In this document: piece by piece, positions 1 through 11,524 of the stretch
How positions within the stretch are numbered: position 1 is the stretch's first letter
Layout: each line of letters begins with the position of its first letter
Source of the DNA: Punctularia strigosozonata HHB-11173 SS5
Lineage: Eukaryota > Basidiomycota > Agaricomycetes > Corticiales > Punctulariaceae
Length of the DNA: 64,000 nucleotides
NCBI RefSeq assembly: GCF_000264995.1
Contig: NW_006767440.1
Span: forward strand, 614,787-678,786
Reading direction: 5' to 3'
The notes under the pieces: generated by a model
Told to the model about the DNA's origin: nothing
Databases searched by the model: none
What the model saw: only the letters and a program-made list of their open reading frames with translations
Translations under genes and position numbers: made by a program

Positions 1-145
1 TTGTGCACGTACACCTCCGCTGACCAAGCTGATCTTTCTGCTTGCTCCAGACGTGCCCATCGGTGGCTCGCTTCAGGCCATCAAGAAATTGGAGTTCAAG
101 CTCGGGGTGGATCTCACAAGCCCGACACCGTCCTCGAAATTATGA
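1..145 (+). CDS. 3' end of an unknown gene (partial)
   Basis: The last exon appears to run from about base 51, after a ttgctccag acceptor, to a TGA at 143-145. It encodes a tail beginning VPIGGSLQAIKKLEFKLG and ending PSSKL. A pyrimidine-rich stretch with a CTGAC branch-like site sits just upstream, as expected for a short fungal intron. The rest lies left of the window and I do not recognise the family. It converges on QCR10, with stop codons about 115 bases apart. The call rests on codon-like composition and the splice signal only. Confidence 0.4.
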   Translation, partial: CARTPPLTKLIFLLAPDVPIGGSLQAIKKLEFKLGVDLTSPTPSSKL

Positions 146-259
146 CATGGCGAACAGCGTGTCGAGCTTTGGGGGCTATTGCTTGTTCGATCTGCTCAAC
201 GAAATGTAATGGACGAAGTTTGTTCCAAGGAATAGCGTAGATAATCTATTACATTCCGT

Positions 260-536
260 CTAGAAGGGCTTGTCGCACGCGGGTATCTTGTCCTCGTAGT
301 AGTTTCCGAGCTAGTTGTCGCCTATGGTTACCACCGACGCGTGCAGACAACCACGAAGCACTCACCACCGGAACCTTGACGAGAATATCGCGCTTGATTA
401 AGGGTGTCACCGAAAGTAGCTACAGTGCATGTTGCCAAATCAACGTGGTGTTCGCAGACCATGGAACAGCTGGACGCACCAAGAGGGCAGCAGTGCCTGC
501 CGCAGCGCCAAAGACGACCGAGCTGGTGCCCCATCG
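260..536 (-). CDS. QCR10: Cytochrome bc1 complex subunit 10 (QCR10), 5' end unresolved
   Basis: Small single-pass subunit of mitochondrial complex III in the inner membrane. Three phase-0 exons read cleanly: 480-536 (RWGTSSVVFGAAAGTAALL), 366-419 (LLSVTPLIKRDILVKVPV) and 260-310 (LGNYYEDKIPACDKPF, stop). Introns 420-479 and 311-365 have GT-AG ends. The hydrophobic stretch, the KRD-(I/V)L-x-K-(I/V)PV segment and the D-K-I-P-A-x-D-K-P-F tail are the family signature as I know it. Exons of 17-19 codons hide the gene from a plain ORF scan. The first exon upstream of 536 was not resolved; an ATG at 758 on this strand is one candidate. The gene is divergent from NOP16. Confidence 0.8.
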
Positions 537-992
537 CTGCGATAGAGACTACATGTGCGTGTGATCAGGGGTTGAGTATAGAACCTAAGACGACAGGTGA
601 ACCCGCATGCACGACAGCTACGCACGGTGTAGGAGTGAGAGCCGATGCGTCGCCACGCGGGGATGGGGTGGAACTGGACCTATCGTCAAGGCAACAAACC
701 AGTGTCAAAACGCTGCACTCCAGCCAAGAGAAAGGAGGGGTATGCGAACCCGAGACATATCTTGAGCGAGAGGAACGATTCGACGAGACTCACGAGAGAG
801 GATGAAGTTGGAAAGAGTCGGAACTGCCGGCAGACGCCGAAGCCGCAGAGATTCTCAGCCACCGACCCTCTGCTTTCCCACTTCATCCTCCCGCGTTTTC
901 CTTGGCTCCTGGTTTTTTTCTCTCTACGACGATCATCATCACGTTCTCTCGGCTCGTTCTTAGCAGACAAACGAGGACAGATTGTTATCACC
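537..992. promoter_or_regulatory. Divergent upstream region between QCR10 and NOP16
   Basis: Intergenic DNA that must hold the missing 5' exon(s) of QCR10 and the promoters of both genes. A pyrimidine-rich tract around 896-935 precedes the NOP16 start, a common fungal core-promoter feature. No other element was recognised. Confidence 0.4.
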
Positions 993-2190
993 ATGGCGAA
1001 CCCCAGGCAACGTCGTAAGGCCCGGTCTTCGTCGCACAAGCCCGTATCCCATTCGCGGCGAGCAAAGAAATTGCTGAAGAAGCAGCCGGGTATGCACACT
1101 CCTTTATTGGTACTCGATCTTTATCCCGTGGCCGAAAAACCCAAAACCGTCGTTTCCGTTTGATCTTTCTCGTAAAGCCCCCTCTTTTCTGATGGATATC
1201 TCTGCGAAGCCATACGCGGTCCCAAAGTTCTCCAAGAGGCTTGGGATCCCCGGAAAACCGTGAAGCAAAAGTGAGCCCTCTTTCCAACGGGCGTGTTTCT
1301 CCCTCCCCATGCATCGTGCGCATATATGCTGACTCAGACAACTCGACCAATCTCCAGCTACGCGGCGCTCGGTCTGATGCACTCACTCAACCCTGTGGCT
1401 TCGGGGGGCATGGAAGTCGACGGTCCCGTCGCGGGACCCAGCAACAGCTCAGGGACCGCTGGGACCGAAACCGAAGCTTCGACTTCGACGCATTCAAATT
1501 CCACCACGGGCTTACGGCCAGGGTTTGGCAGGATCGTCCGAGACGCCGCGGGGCGCGTGGTGGACGTGGAGCTGGGAGAGGAGGAAGAGGAAGTGCCGGC
1601 AGCGGATGGGGAGAAGGGCGACGGCTCTGATGCGTTCACGCCTCTCGCCACTGTGGAAATCCCGCAGGAAGGGACTGCTGCCGATTGGGCATCGGTCCGT
1701 ACGCGCGGTGGAGGAGGAGGAGGGGCTACGTCCGGATCGGGCAACGAGGTCGTGCAAGGTGCGTTGTCGTGCATCGTTACCCTCCACTTCCTTTCTATTT
1801 TCCTTTCTATTTTTTTTTCCCTTTCGCCGCGCATGTGCGTGTGCCCGTGACACGATGATTATCGTCGCCGAGCGCGGATCGCTCGAACCTTATCTCTCGC
1901 TCGCCCTCCTTTCTCTCGGTCTCGGGCGTGCCGGTACTGACGTTGCCTATCTTTCCCTCCACACTTTTGCAGCTCTCGCGCAGATGACGTCGGAACAGCG
2001 GCAGGCTATCCGGACTTCGTCGTCTGGCGAGGTGGGCTACCTCCGGCGCCTAGTCCAGGCCCACGGGCGAAACGTGGCGGCGATGGCGCGGGACCGGAGG
2101 CTGAATACGGACCAGAGGACGGAGGGTCAGCTGCAGCGCGCGATCTCGCGCGCGGGCGGGTTCGAAGCGCTTGAGGAGGCTCAGAGCTAG
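993..2190 (+). CDS. NOP16: Ribosome biogenesis protein NOP16
   Basis: Nucleolar factor for 60S ribosomal subunit assembly. Four exons: 993-1089, 1210-1270, 1358-1758 and 1973-2190. The start MANPRQRRKARSSSHKPVSH and the following RRAKKLLKK are the conserved basic N-terminus. RGPKVLQEAWDPRKTVKQN then NYAALGL follow, as in Nop16 proteins. A poorly conserved acidic and glycine-rich middle separates these from the C-terminal helical part, which has SSGEVGYLRRLVQAHGRN and ends EALEEAQS. The ATG sits in a good CACCATGG context. Splice sites restore one frame through all four exons. Confidence 0.92.
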
Positions 2191-2800
2191 CGGCAGGCCG
2201 GGCGGGAGCGCGTTGGATAAGATTGGATGAGGGGGAGGTTCGGCGGACGTCACGAGCCGGTGGCTTCGAGGTTATCACGGCGGCTTCGGGGGTCGCTTCT
2301 GGCCGAGACTGTGCAAGGACGCTGGAGGAGGGATGGGCTGGAGGGATGATGACGAGGAGGCGGAAGATTAGCATGTATGTGGACGGTGCGTGCCCCCACG
2401 AAGGGCGGTGTCGATTCCCACCAGAGGAAGCGGGAGGGCGCCACTTTCTGATGAGTGTGCGGGCGTTGCCTTGGAGAGGCTGGACCGGGTATGAGAGAGA
2501 TGTCGGATCTCTGGGCGCTGGCTGCGTCCAAAGGGGCGGCGAAGAAAAAGGCACGGATCCGTCGATTAGATGTTGTTCCACCACATGGCTACACGTGAAA
2601 TGAATAGACGTAACGAAGCTCGCCCGTCCCCGCGGCCACCGTCTTAGGCTGGCAATGGCACACACCCGCCACCCTCTCGCGCGATCAATGGTCTGAGCCC
2701 CCGCGCGCGTCCGGAGTAAGCCCGGGTACACTAACACGTCCTCTCCTATCTTTCTTTCGTGTCCCCCTCCCCTCCTCCTCCGTCCGAAACATTGGCCGCC
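2191..2800. other. Intergenic, no gene seen
   Basis: Holds the 3' region of NOP16 and the promoter of the transcription factor gene. Pyrimidine-rich runs lie at about 2745-2790, just before the start codon. Open frames on the opposite strand look like GC-rich shadows. Confidence 0.5.
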
Positions 2801-5800
2801 ATGTCCCCCGTCGACGAAAAGCGCGCCACCCTGGGCCCGCCGTCCACCAGCTCGACCTCCTCCTCCCGCGCGAGCCCGCCGTACCCCACCGCCCGCTCGA
2901 CGCGCGCCGCGTCCGGCTCGCACAACGCCCGATCAACCCGACAACAATTTTCGGCGTGCGGCGCCTGCCGTATGCGCCGGTGAGACCTGATCGCCTGCCG
3001 CGGCATGGACTCGGGTGCAGCTAACGCGAATAATGACCACCCCCACAGCGTCCGGTGCGATCTAAAAGACTTGCCGCTGCCCGCCAGTGGACTGCGCCCC
3101 TCCTGCTCGAACTGCGCCGAACGCGGCCTCAAATGCGTGTACGTGTCCGTGTTCAACAAGCCGTACGCCCCCCCCCCAGCTGACCCACGCACCCTCCCCC
3201 CCTCACGTCTGCCTCTCTCCCTTCCCCCCCTTCGTGCCACAGAGACGAATTCGCCGAAGTCAAGGCCGTGAAGCTCCTCCGCCGCGGCCGCAGGTTACAA
3301 CAGGTCGAGTACGCCCGGATTGGATTTATCCATTCAACGTGAACTAAAAACCCTCTCTGACTCGGCAATCTGATTGTGCGCCACAGAGCCGTATACGGCA
3401 AGGCGGAGGACGAAGAGGACGGCGCGTCCGCCTCGCCGCACGGCAACCTCATCCCAAAACTGCAGCCCGAATTCTTCGACTCGCCCTTCTTCCGCCGACT
3501 GCACATCCAACGTGAGTGCCACATCTCCCCCCCCCTCCGCCGCCGTGTTACCCCAAAGGGCGAAAGGCGAAAAAGACGCACCTACCAAGGCAGCAGGGCG
3601 ATCGATCCGACGCGCAGACTATCCAATGACAATAGACTGACTCACGCGATTCGCTTTTTTCTTTCCAGGGCCGATCATCGATGCGACCGAATTCTCCGCC
3701 CGGTTCTTGGCGTTCTCGAAGGGTGACGCGAGCGCGCTCAGTCCCGCCGGCCAGCTGATCGCGAGCATCCTCGTCGTATGGGGCGCGAGCTTCGGCGTGA
3801 ACGAGTACGGCGTCGAGGAGGAACACGTCTTCGCGGACGAGCCGCAGTCGCCCTCTCCGGAAACCCTCCAGCGGCGGCGAGACCGCAAGGACATGACCAA
3901 CCGGATGCTGCAGCAGATACTCAGGATGATCGACGTCCACGGCATCCTCCGCAAGCCAAGCTGGGACGGCGTCCGCGCCCTGCTGCTCACGCTTCCCCTG
4001 ACCGCAGAGGTGCAGCCACCCATGGAACGATTGGTGAGTACCGCGTTCTCCGTAAACCTTCGCGGCCGGCCGCCTGACACAACGGACAGTCCATGTACGA
4101 AGCGACGCTATCGCAAATATATACGCTATGCAGCCTGGCACCCATATCCTCGGTGTCGAGCGGCCAAGGCGATCAGATTGATGCCCTCGTCCGCGCCCGG
4201 ATATTCTGGTATGCCCACATCCACGAAGGTGTCACGAGCGGCCTGCGTGGGGGCCGCGTGACCCTGTAAGCGCATGGCCATTGCCTCCACCGAGCGCCCC
4301 CCATTGACTATGACTATAATCCTCAGCACGGAAGACGACCTTATCTCCTTTCAGCAGACCCTGCCCGATTTCCAGTCGGCACCCCTGTTCCCTGACGCGT
4401 TTGGGACCACCCCGGGGGCGTCCCGCTCGACCCTCTCGTATTCGCTGGCGGCCCGCTACGCCTCGCTCCCGCTTCGAATTTCATCAGCATGCCGGCAAAT
4501 CCACGACGTCCTCACCGGCCCCAAAGCACGCCAGAGGTAAAATCTCTCGCTTTTTTTTCCTTGGCCACCCATCTCCTCGCGTTTCTCAAAAAAGGTTAAC
4601 TGGGTCAGGAACAGCCTCATCGACGAAATCGCGATGAAAGACGCCTGGGACGCGCTCGAAGAATGCTGGAGGGGTCTCGAGAACGTAAAGGAGTGCGGCA
4701 CCGCCGGCGTGGTGCGTGTTGTCCTGCAGGCCCGGTGGCGACGGCGTCTTCTGAATTCAGTCGCAGGTACAGGAGGAAGACATCGAGCGTTTCATTCATG
4801 GCTGGCAGGTAGGTAGTTCACTCATTTCCCGTAACCCAACTTTCCCGTTGCTTACCTCTCCCTCTCATCCGGCTAGATATTCATCTTCGAGTGCCGTAAG
4901 TCCCCGTGTTCCAAACAAAGTGGCCCCCACACACACACGCCCCAGTCTGATAACGCATAACGTAAACGTTGCTAGATAACATCATTCGCGAAGGGCTGAA
5001 GCAGCGGCTGATGTCCCTGGCGCACATGCAACCAGACTCGCCTCAGTCGTATTACCTGACGGAAGGCGACGAACAGAAGCCGGTCGGGCTGCGGCACCTG
5101 CGGCAGCAGCAGGCGGAACGGCTCCACGCCGTCTCGTCAGCCAAGTGTCACCAGGTCGTCCTCCGCGTCGTGCGGATCATCCGCCACCACTTCGCCAGCC
5201 ATAGTAAGTCCTCCCCTTCTCTCCTCTCGCGTGCGCGTGATGCCGAGCTGACGCCATTACCCAACAGATGGCGACCCGCCCTTTTTCGCATACGACGCCT
5301 CGCTCATGCGCGACGGCTGCTTCTTCGCCGCCTTCCTGCTCGCGTCGGACGACAGCGGCGCGTACGCCGGCGGCGAGGACGAACTCACCGCCGACATCGA
5401 GATCTGCCTCCGCGCGCTGCGCGCCATGCGCTGGGGCTTTTCGAAGAGCGAGGAAAGGGAGGGCACGGTCCGGATGGTCTGGGAGGCGACGCGGCGGAAG
5501 CGGCTCGAGCGCGCTTCCGCCCTCCTGCAGCAGAACGCGCAGAACCCGGTGCAGCACATGGGCTCGCTCGCACCGCCGCCGCCCGAAGCGCGCGGCCAGC
5601 GTCCCTTTCTCACGCCGCTCGCGCTCGCAGATCCTGCTCCGGCGGGCATGTCCGTCCGCCAGAGCGCCAGGACGGACGGCCTCTCGCCGTGGTCGGCCGG
5701 CCCCGTGTCGGCCGCGCCGCTCTCGCCCGTGCAGCAGACGCCGACCTCGCACGGCGGCTCGCCGTCCCAGCCCACCGCGCCGGCGTTCGTACGCCAGGCC

Positions 5801-6181
5801 TTGCCGCCGATCGCGACGTCGCATTTACCCGCGCACGACAGGTCGCCTCCCAGCGCCGGACCAAGCTCTCACACCCCGGCGACAGCCTTCAACGACGGAT
5901 TACCGCCGATACAAGCATCCTCGTATTATTACCCTGGCCAGGCCTACGGCTACGCCGCCGGCGGAGAGATGGAGAGGGCCGGGGGCCCGATGCAGGGCAT
6001 GGAACCCCCGCGACAGATACAGCTGGATCCTGCGCCGGGCCACCATCGCCACGACGCACCCGCAGACTCGTCCCTGTATCCGACCTGGTCACCCTATTCG
6101 CCGGCGTATCCTCCAGATCCCACGGTGTATCAGCCGCCGCAGGAGTACGACGACCCGTCGCTTGTCTCCCTCCGGTTCTGA
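2801..6181 (+). CDS. Zn(2)-Cys(6) fungal transcription factor
   Basis: Nuclear DNA-binding regulator of the Gal4 type. After a serine-rich start, the binuclear cluster is split by an intron: FSACGACRMRR ends one exon and VRCD begins the next, followed by CSNCAERGLKC. Together these give C-x2-C-x6-C ... C-x2-C-x6-C. A long helical middle region fits the fungal-specific regulatory domain and includes DATEFSARFLAFSKGDAS and RARIFWYAHIHEGVTSG. A proline-rich, low-complexity tail starts near 5550 and ends SLVSLRF. There are about ten short introns. The target genes cannot be told from sequence. Confidence 0.85.
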
Positions 6182-7692
6182 ACAACAAATTACCCCTGGC
6201 CTCGCCCTTCCTCCCCATTGATCCACCTTTCGTTCTTCCATTTGCAGGATGTGCTGCTGGATCAGTCGGCTCCTGCCTTTCGGATATCAGCGCTCAGCGG
6301 ACAATCTTTTCCCCCTCCTCTCTCTCTCTCTCGCATGATCCCCGTCTCTTCGTAGTTCGTGCTACAATTCAGTCTCGGTTATGTTGTATCCGCCCTGTAC
6401 CCTACATTACTATGGTTACACAGACTATAACAGCCTCTGTCCCGTTACTATAATGCTGTATTGGTAGACTCTATGCTCTGTATTTGCGTTTTCTGTTGCA
6501 CGCCTCTGTAGCGCGTTCGCGATGACGAATTCGACCCTTAGTCGATAAGACCGCTGAGCACTTCGGCTGCACTCCTCGACATCGGTGTTTTTTCGCTCGC
6601 TGTCTTCATTGGATGGGATCATCGGGCCTATGACAAGGCCGGGTGGCGATTGCTCACGAGCCCGGGCTGGTCGGGCGTTAGCGAATCAACGGGGCGGATG
6701 ACGATAGGCTGCGATAGGCTGTACGTCGCAGGCTAGCAACGCCAGGGAGCACACACCAGAAGAGAAGACTCCCTCGATCAGTAGCCTCGGGCTCGCGTCC
6801 TTCTGACTTTCCCAAAGCGTCATCACGATAGCGAATTTTGCGGTCCTCGTTCAAACCGAGCATGCAGTGCTGGGGTTCCGGTGGCCATGATCAGCGTGTG
6901 TACGCGCAGCGGCAGAATAACATGAGTTGCATCATGACAGTGCCAACGCTCGACACGGCGCTCTCACCGTCGAACGGTCCGTTACGCCCTTGTTCCACGC
7001 CGAAGTTCTGTCCAAGGCCGTCGAGGGGAATTACCCGGATCGGACCAAGTGCATCTTATCACGGAAGCGTCTCTTGGGGCAGCCGCCAACGTGACCGATC
7101 GCCAGATTGCATTGCTGCTGGCAAACCATTGGACCAAGATGCTCGGAGCTTAGGTCCTGCACAGACTAGTTCACGGCCGAAGGCTCAGCGGACCAGGTAA
7201 GACATGTGATTGAAGATCAAGTTTAGCTTGTACTCCACATATAGCATCGTTCGCAGTTTTCGAGGCAATGACAGCAGGAAGTAGTCGCATGTGTTCACCG
7301 ATCAAGGCGACGCTGCCTCGGATATTCAGTCTTTTCGGAGAGTTCCAGAGAGTTTCCAACAAGCGATCAAGGGAAAAGACGCATCAGAACAGCTCCTCCG
7401 AGAAATCGGAGTTGCTTCAGTAACGATGTCCCCATTCCTTGTCTTCGTCCTCCTTCACGAGCATACCGTATGCAGACCTTGCGCCGTCTCGCTCAGAAAC
7501 ACTGTCCATTGAGGACGATGAGGAATGAACCCGAATTCGTGGGAATGTCACGAGTAGGATCACTCACTCTGGCGGTGTGACATCATCCGGCGCGAGGGCG
7601 GCAATGCTCTGGGATCCGCAGCCGCCAAGGGACTCGTGCTGTTGAGCTCAACGGCGAGCCGCACAACTTGCTTTCAACTACGACCAGCATAC
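6182..7692. other. Intergenic; unassigned coding-like patches at about 6880-7510
   Basis: Contains the 3' region of the transcription factor. Several plus-strand stretches have protein-like character: FHAEVLSKAVEGNYPDRTKC near 7000-7060, NVTDRQIALLLANHWTKML near 7090-7150, and FTDQGDAASDIQSF then KDASEQLLREIGVASVTM near 7292-7430. They lie in different frames and I could not join them with convincing splice sites. This could be a rapidly evolving gene with unrecognised introns or a decayed one. No homology is recognised. Confidence 0.3.
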
Positions 7693-8352
7693 ATGGATTT
7701 CTTCTTCTGTGAGTATCTAGACATGTTCTGATCTCCGTTGTTGTTGACCATCGGCTTGCAGGTCTTCCGATTGTTTGTAAATTATCCGTATGATACAACA
7801 ACCGGAGGATCGAGAGCTCATGACCTGCCGCAGTTGGATGCCCCACCAAGATCTCTCAAGAGGGCGACGGATCACCGCGGGTATGCCCAAGGTGTAACAA
7901 CGGTAAGCCTCTGCGTATCGATGCATCTATTGTTGCCGTTTAACGACGTGGTTTCTCCAAGCTTCGGTCTTCCAAGCGAAGGTTCGTCTTGAAGCGTCCT
8001 ATATTGAATGCATCGTTACTCATACTTCCCCAAACTCAGTCCAGGACATGGTTCGAGATCTGTTTCGTTCCCCTTGTTCCGATGAAATCGAAGCACATCT
8101 GGCAATGCGGGATTTGTCACTGGAGCGTTCCCCTGCAGGACGGGTGAGCCAACTTCTCCCTTCACCGAAGTCTTGCTAACTATGATGGGTCTTAGCTGGG
8201 AACCAGCTCGTCCTGGTCAGAACTACCAACCAGGCGGACAGTACTTCGTCGTACAAAGCCCTCCGGCTGCTTGGCAGGGTGGAGGTTATAACGGCGCGCA
8301 ACCAGGATATCCAGGTCACCAGCCCAACTACGGCACGCCTCATCACGGCTGA
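7693..8352 (+). CDS. Small zinc-ribbon protein built from very short exons
   Basis: Five exons: 7693-7708 (16 nt), 7834-7902, 7962-7981 (20 nt), 8040-8143 and 8196-8352, giving 121 residues. The spliced protein starts MDFFFFGCPTKISQEGDG and carries VCPRCNN, then ASVFQAKSRTWFEICFVPLV, then HIWQCGICHWSVPLQDG. Two C-x2-C knuckles make a zinc ribbon flanking a hydrophobic, tryptophan-rich core. The tail is Gly/Pro/Tyr/Gln-rich and ends TPHHG. The pattern matches small fungal zinc-ribbon proteins of unknown function that I know by layout. All four introns are GT-AG and all phases agree, which is strong internal support. Cellular role unknown. Confidence 0.8.
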
Positions 8353-8463
8353 TCCCACCTCGACCCCTCGCTGCTTATCACCTGTATCTGTATGACACGC
8401 CCTTATGTTTGTATTGCCAGTTCATAGGATCGAATGTATGCAATATCGGACGGGCAACATGTG

Positions 8464-10458
8464 CTACATTCTCTGTTTCTTGACATGCTTCTTGAACAAT
8501 CGTGAACGACTCAGTCTCAGGCTCGTAAGCGTGACGAGAACGCCGCTAATCAAGCCCGCTGCCAGCGCGATGAAGTAGACACCCGCGGCGCCAGAAAGGT
8601 CCACTCGCCGAGCACTAGCGATGTGAGCCGTTGACACGGAAGGCAGCGGATCCGGTCCTCGCGCGCTGCGGAACGCAACCAGGGCTGCTGACGGATCGGT
8701 GGTATTGATCAGCCCGACCCTGAGTGGCTGCGAGCTTGTGGGCCCATGATGGACGGCGTACACGCTCTGCGGGAAGAACGGTTGCGTAAGCGAGCCGGTA
8801 TACAGCGCGCACAGCGGATAACGGAAAGGAAACTTGCACGAAGAAAGGCGTCCCCCAGGAGCCAATCGCCAGAGTTGACCTGGTGGTAGTGGAGGTGGAT
8901 TGGTGAGAACGAGGGGGTTATTATTGGGCGGAAATGAAGAATGTTTGAACGTGCCTTGTCATTGGCCTGCACCCCGCCCATGCACCAGTCCCCGTCGCGC
9001 TGGACGTTCATCTGGCTGACGTCCGCCGGGTCAATGAAGAATGTCTGGCGGTGGGCATTGTTGCCCAGGACGAAACCGACTGTCACTCCTCGGTTACAGC
9101 GAACCTGCCACGACCCTGAGATTTGCCTCGCGCCACCGACTGTATGCCAGAAGTTCTTCACGTCCGCAGAAGGACCCAGCACGTAGGTGGTGCCGGAATC
9201 GAGCTGTGACATCAGACCGTTAGTCTGCATGGATCGATGATCGAGCACCCTTGGGTTTACAAACAGACCACGGCAATTTGTTTCGAGGAACCTGGGACCT
9301 TGGAGGACCCGAGCCGGACGGAAGCGCCATCGACCGCGATAGACTCCACAGACACTTTCCAGTAGTCATACGCGCCGCTAGCAAGCGGGCGAACGGGAAC
9401 GTAGAAGAAATCGTCCAGGGTCTTCGCAGTAGAAGCGCGAGGGTCGAGCTCTCCCATCGTGAAGGATGACTCGAGGTCGTCGTTGCTCAGCCGCACGGAG
9501 AAGAACCGCCTGTCTTCTTCGAAGCTATCGAACAGATTGGAGAGCAATGGCCGGCCGGCTGTTGCAGAAATAGCGGCCTCGATGGGGAAGGCTAGGCCGA
9601 GGATGCCGCTGTGTCCCATGCCAGCTAGGTTCATGCCCTGTGTGTTGTTTGCGAGAGCTACCCATGACTGTGCATCAGGTTACGGCGCTGTAGATTGCGG
9701 TCTGTGCTGCGATGGAACTCACCAAACGTCTGAGACGCGACCTGGTAGTTCGCTGCCGTGACGGTCTCAGTGCCTATTAGCCCGCTCACATTGCCGCTCA
9801 GATAGTTCAGCGCAAAAGGTGCGCCGGAAAGGTGTAATGTCGATGTTCGATGGTACCGGGGTACGGCCAGACAATCGGCGTTCGAACATGCGTCAGACAC
9901 AACCCACTGCAAAACGCTGCATGAACGAAGAACCAACATCGGACAGAACGTTTGATTTCAACGCACTAAGTCCGCAGAGCCTGTGTCTAGTATCACGTTG
10001 AAGGGCTGATTGCCGACGCTGTTGCAGGTAAGAGACGGCTCCCGGCACGAAGGGTTGCAGCGCACTCACAGTATCTCGGCGAGGTAAGCGCTGCAATCGC
10101 ATTCCTGGATGTTCTTCACGCTGCCGACGTTTCGTGGAGGGGTCGAGAGTACTCACAACCCGTGTTTATCATGCAGCGGCGTGCCGGGATCCCGAGAACT
10201 GAAATCGTGGCCGGGTGGGGTTCGCGATGCACGTTTCAGGGAAAACCGGGAAGTTCGCCGGGTTGCAGAAGAAGAAGTCCGCTCTGCAGCCACATTGCGG
10301 AAAGGGACCGAGACCGCCCAGGTACAGATCACGGCAGCACGAAGAAACGGGAGGAGGAAGCGTAGGGTAGCCAAGAGCCTAACGCGCGCATCGTAAGGGA
10401 CCCACAGAGCGTGTATGAGTCCAGGCATGCCGTACGGCGGAGCGGGTATGTGGCGCAT
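8464..10458 (-). CDS. Aspartic protease (peptidase A1) with a C-terminal membrane anchor
   Basis: Pepsin-fold endopeptidase. Both catalytic aspartates are present: FNVILDTGSADL, spliced to WVVSDACSNADC, and the second motif LDSGTTYVLG. Between them lie MGHSGILGLAFPIE and VSVESIAVDG, and the C-terminal lobe ends with GDWLLGDAFLR spliced to SVYAVHH. A final hydrophobic segment (GVYFIALAAGLISGVLVTL) followed by a basic tail suggests a GPI- or membrane-attached enzyme. A hydrophobic signal-like stretch near 10380-10330 fits an N-terminus at 10458, but the first exon joins are unresolved. Intron 8767-8837 has a GC donor. The substrate is unknown. Confidence 0.85.
8767..8837 (-). other. GC-AG intron in the aspartic protease gene
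   Basis: Read on the minus strand, the exon ends GACGCCTTTCTTCGT and the intron begins gcaagt, the consensus for the rare GC donor. It ends ccgcag before AGCGTG. This keeps the phase and restores the conserved GDAFLR-SVYAV junction. Using the neighbouring GT, one base earlier in the codon, shifts the frame and loses the fold. Confidence 0.75.
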
Positions 10459-11524
10459 GGAGGGAGACCCGCCTTACGAGAAAAGAAGTGCATCCATGGG
10501 AGGCGCACGACGAGGCCGAGTTGTGGCGAGTAAAATATAGATTGACATTCGACTTGCACTGGACACTCGGTTAACACGGAACGGACGTGCATTGACGCAG
10601 GCTGACAACGGATGCCGATCCAACCACGTCCCGAGTCAAAGCGGCAGCGGGTCATCTTGTCCAAGCCTCGAAAGATGTTTTATCTGGGCCATGTATTTCG
10701 GTGTGGGCTGGCTATGCATCATTGACAAGGGGCTGTTTGTGAGATGATTGCTGCACTCGTGAAGCGGAAGTCTCAGCTTCAGGGCAGGAACGGCTGTTCA
10801 ACCGTTCCGCCAGAGGTCAGCGGACACAGCATGTGTTGGTTCCCCCGGAAACCTTTGAATGACGATACAATGAGCATGCCACTGTTCACTGAACATGTGA
10901 GAGTCAGCATTATCTGGTTGCGATCCCGCATACACTCGGTCGACATGCCGCGTTACCGTCATTTCATCAGCGCCAACTCGTGCGTATGATCTCAGAGACG
11001 CCGCGCTGTCCCCAAGCGGGTAACGGTCATTGGCCGTGGTCCTTCATCACAAGCCCCCCATGCGACATCATTGCGCCATACAATCGCCCATTTAGCAGCG
11101 CAGCCCGCTGCGCTTATGTCCAGAGGACTGGAGACCCGGTTTGGTTCGTAGACCGTAGTCTCAGTTCACTTCTCGATCAGGTCCCACCGGGTGTTTGACG
11201 CCCATCATTCGGGGCCTGAGGCAGGGCAGCCAGGACAACGCATGCAGAGCGACAGCAATACAACTGGTCGGATGTCGGATGTCCGAACGCCACGATGCAG
11301 TTTCGATAGTCCCGTGCAAGGGTGCGATTCCAGGCTCCCCTTCATTTTCGTGAGAGAGGGAGAGAGAGAGACAAGCGCGGTGCTCTCGGCGTCGGAGGCG
11401 CGCGAGGAGGCGGTGGCGGCGAAGGGACAGCCGCGCCTCGTGCCGGTTCCACGCATTCGTCACTCAACCACTCGCCGCCACCCACACCGACAACGACCAC
11501 CTCTTGCTCGCCGTCCCCTCCGCC
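10459..11524. other. Intergenic, no gene recognised
   Basis: Divergent upstream DNA of the aspartic protease and YPT1. Purine-rich (GA) tracts near 11350-11375 and C-rich stretches just before the YPT1 ATG are the only notable features. Open frames here lack splice support or recognisable motifs. Confidence 0.5.

Noticed and set aside
5177-5824. Minus-strand frames inside the Zn2Cys6 gene
   Set aside because: GC-rich shadow of a real coding frame; no motif and no start context.
4969-6453. A 494-codon plus-strand frame
   Set aside because: It begins in the real transcription-factor exon but then runs on in the wrong frame through an intron; the Arg/Pro-rich translation is not a protein.
8615-8839. 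GT-donor reading of the last protease intron
   Set aside because: It shifts the frame into RVRRPSWAHKLA and loses the conserved VYAV segment; the GC donor fits better.
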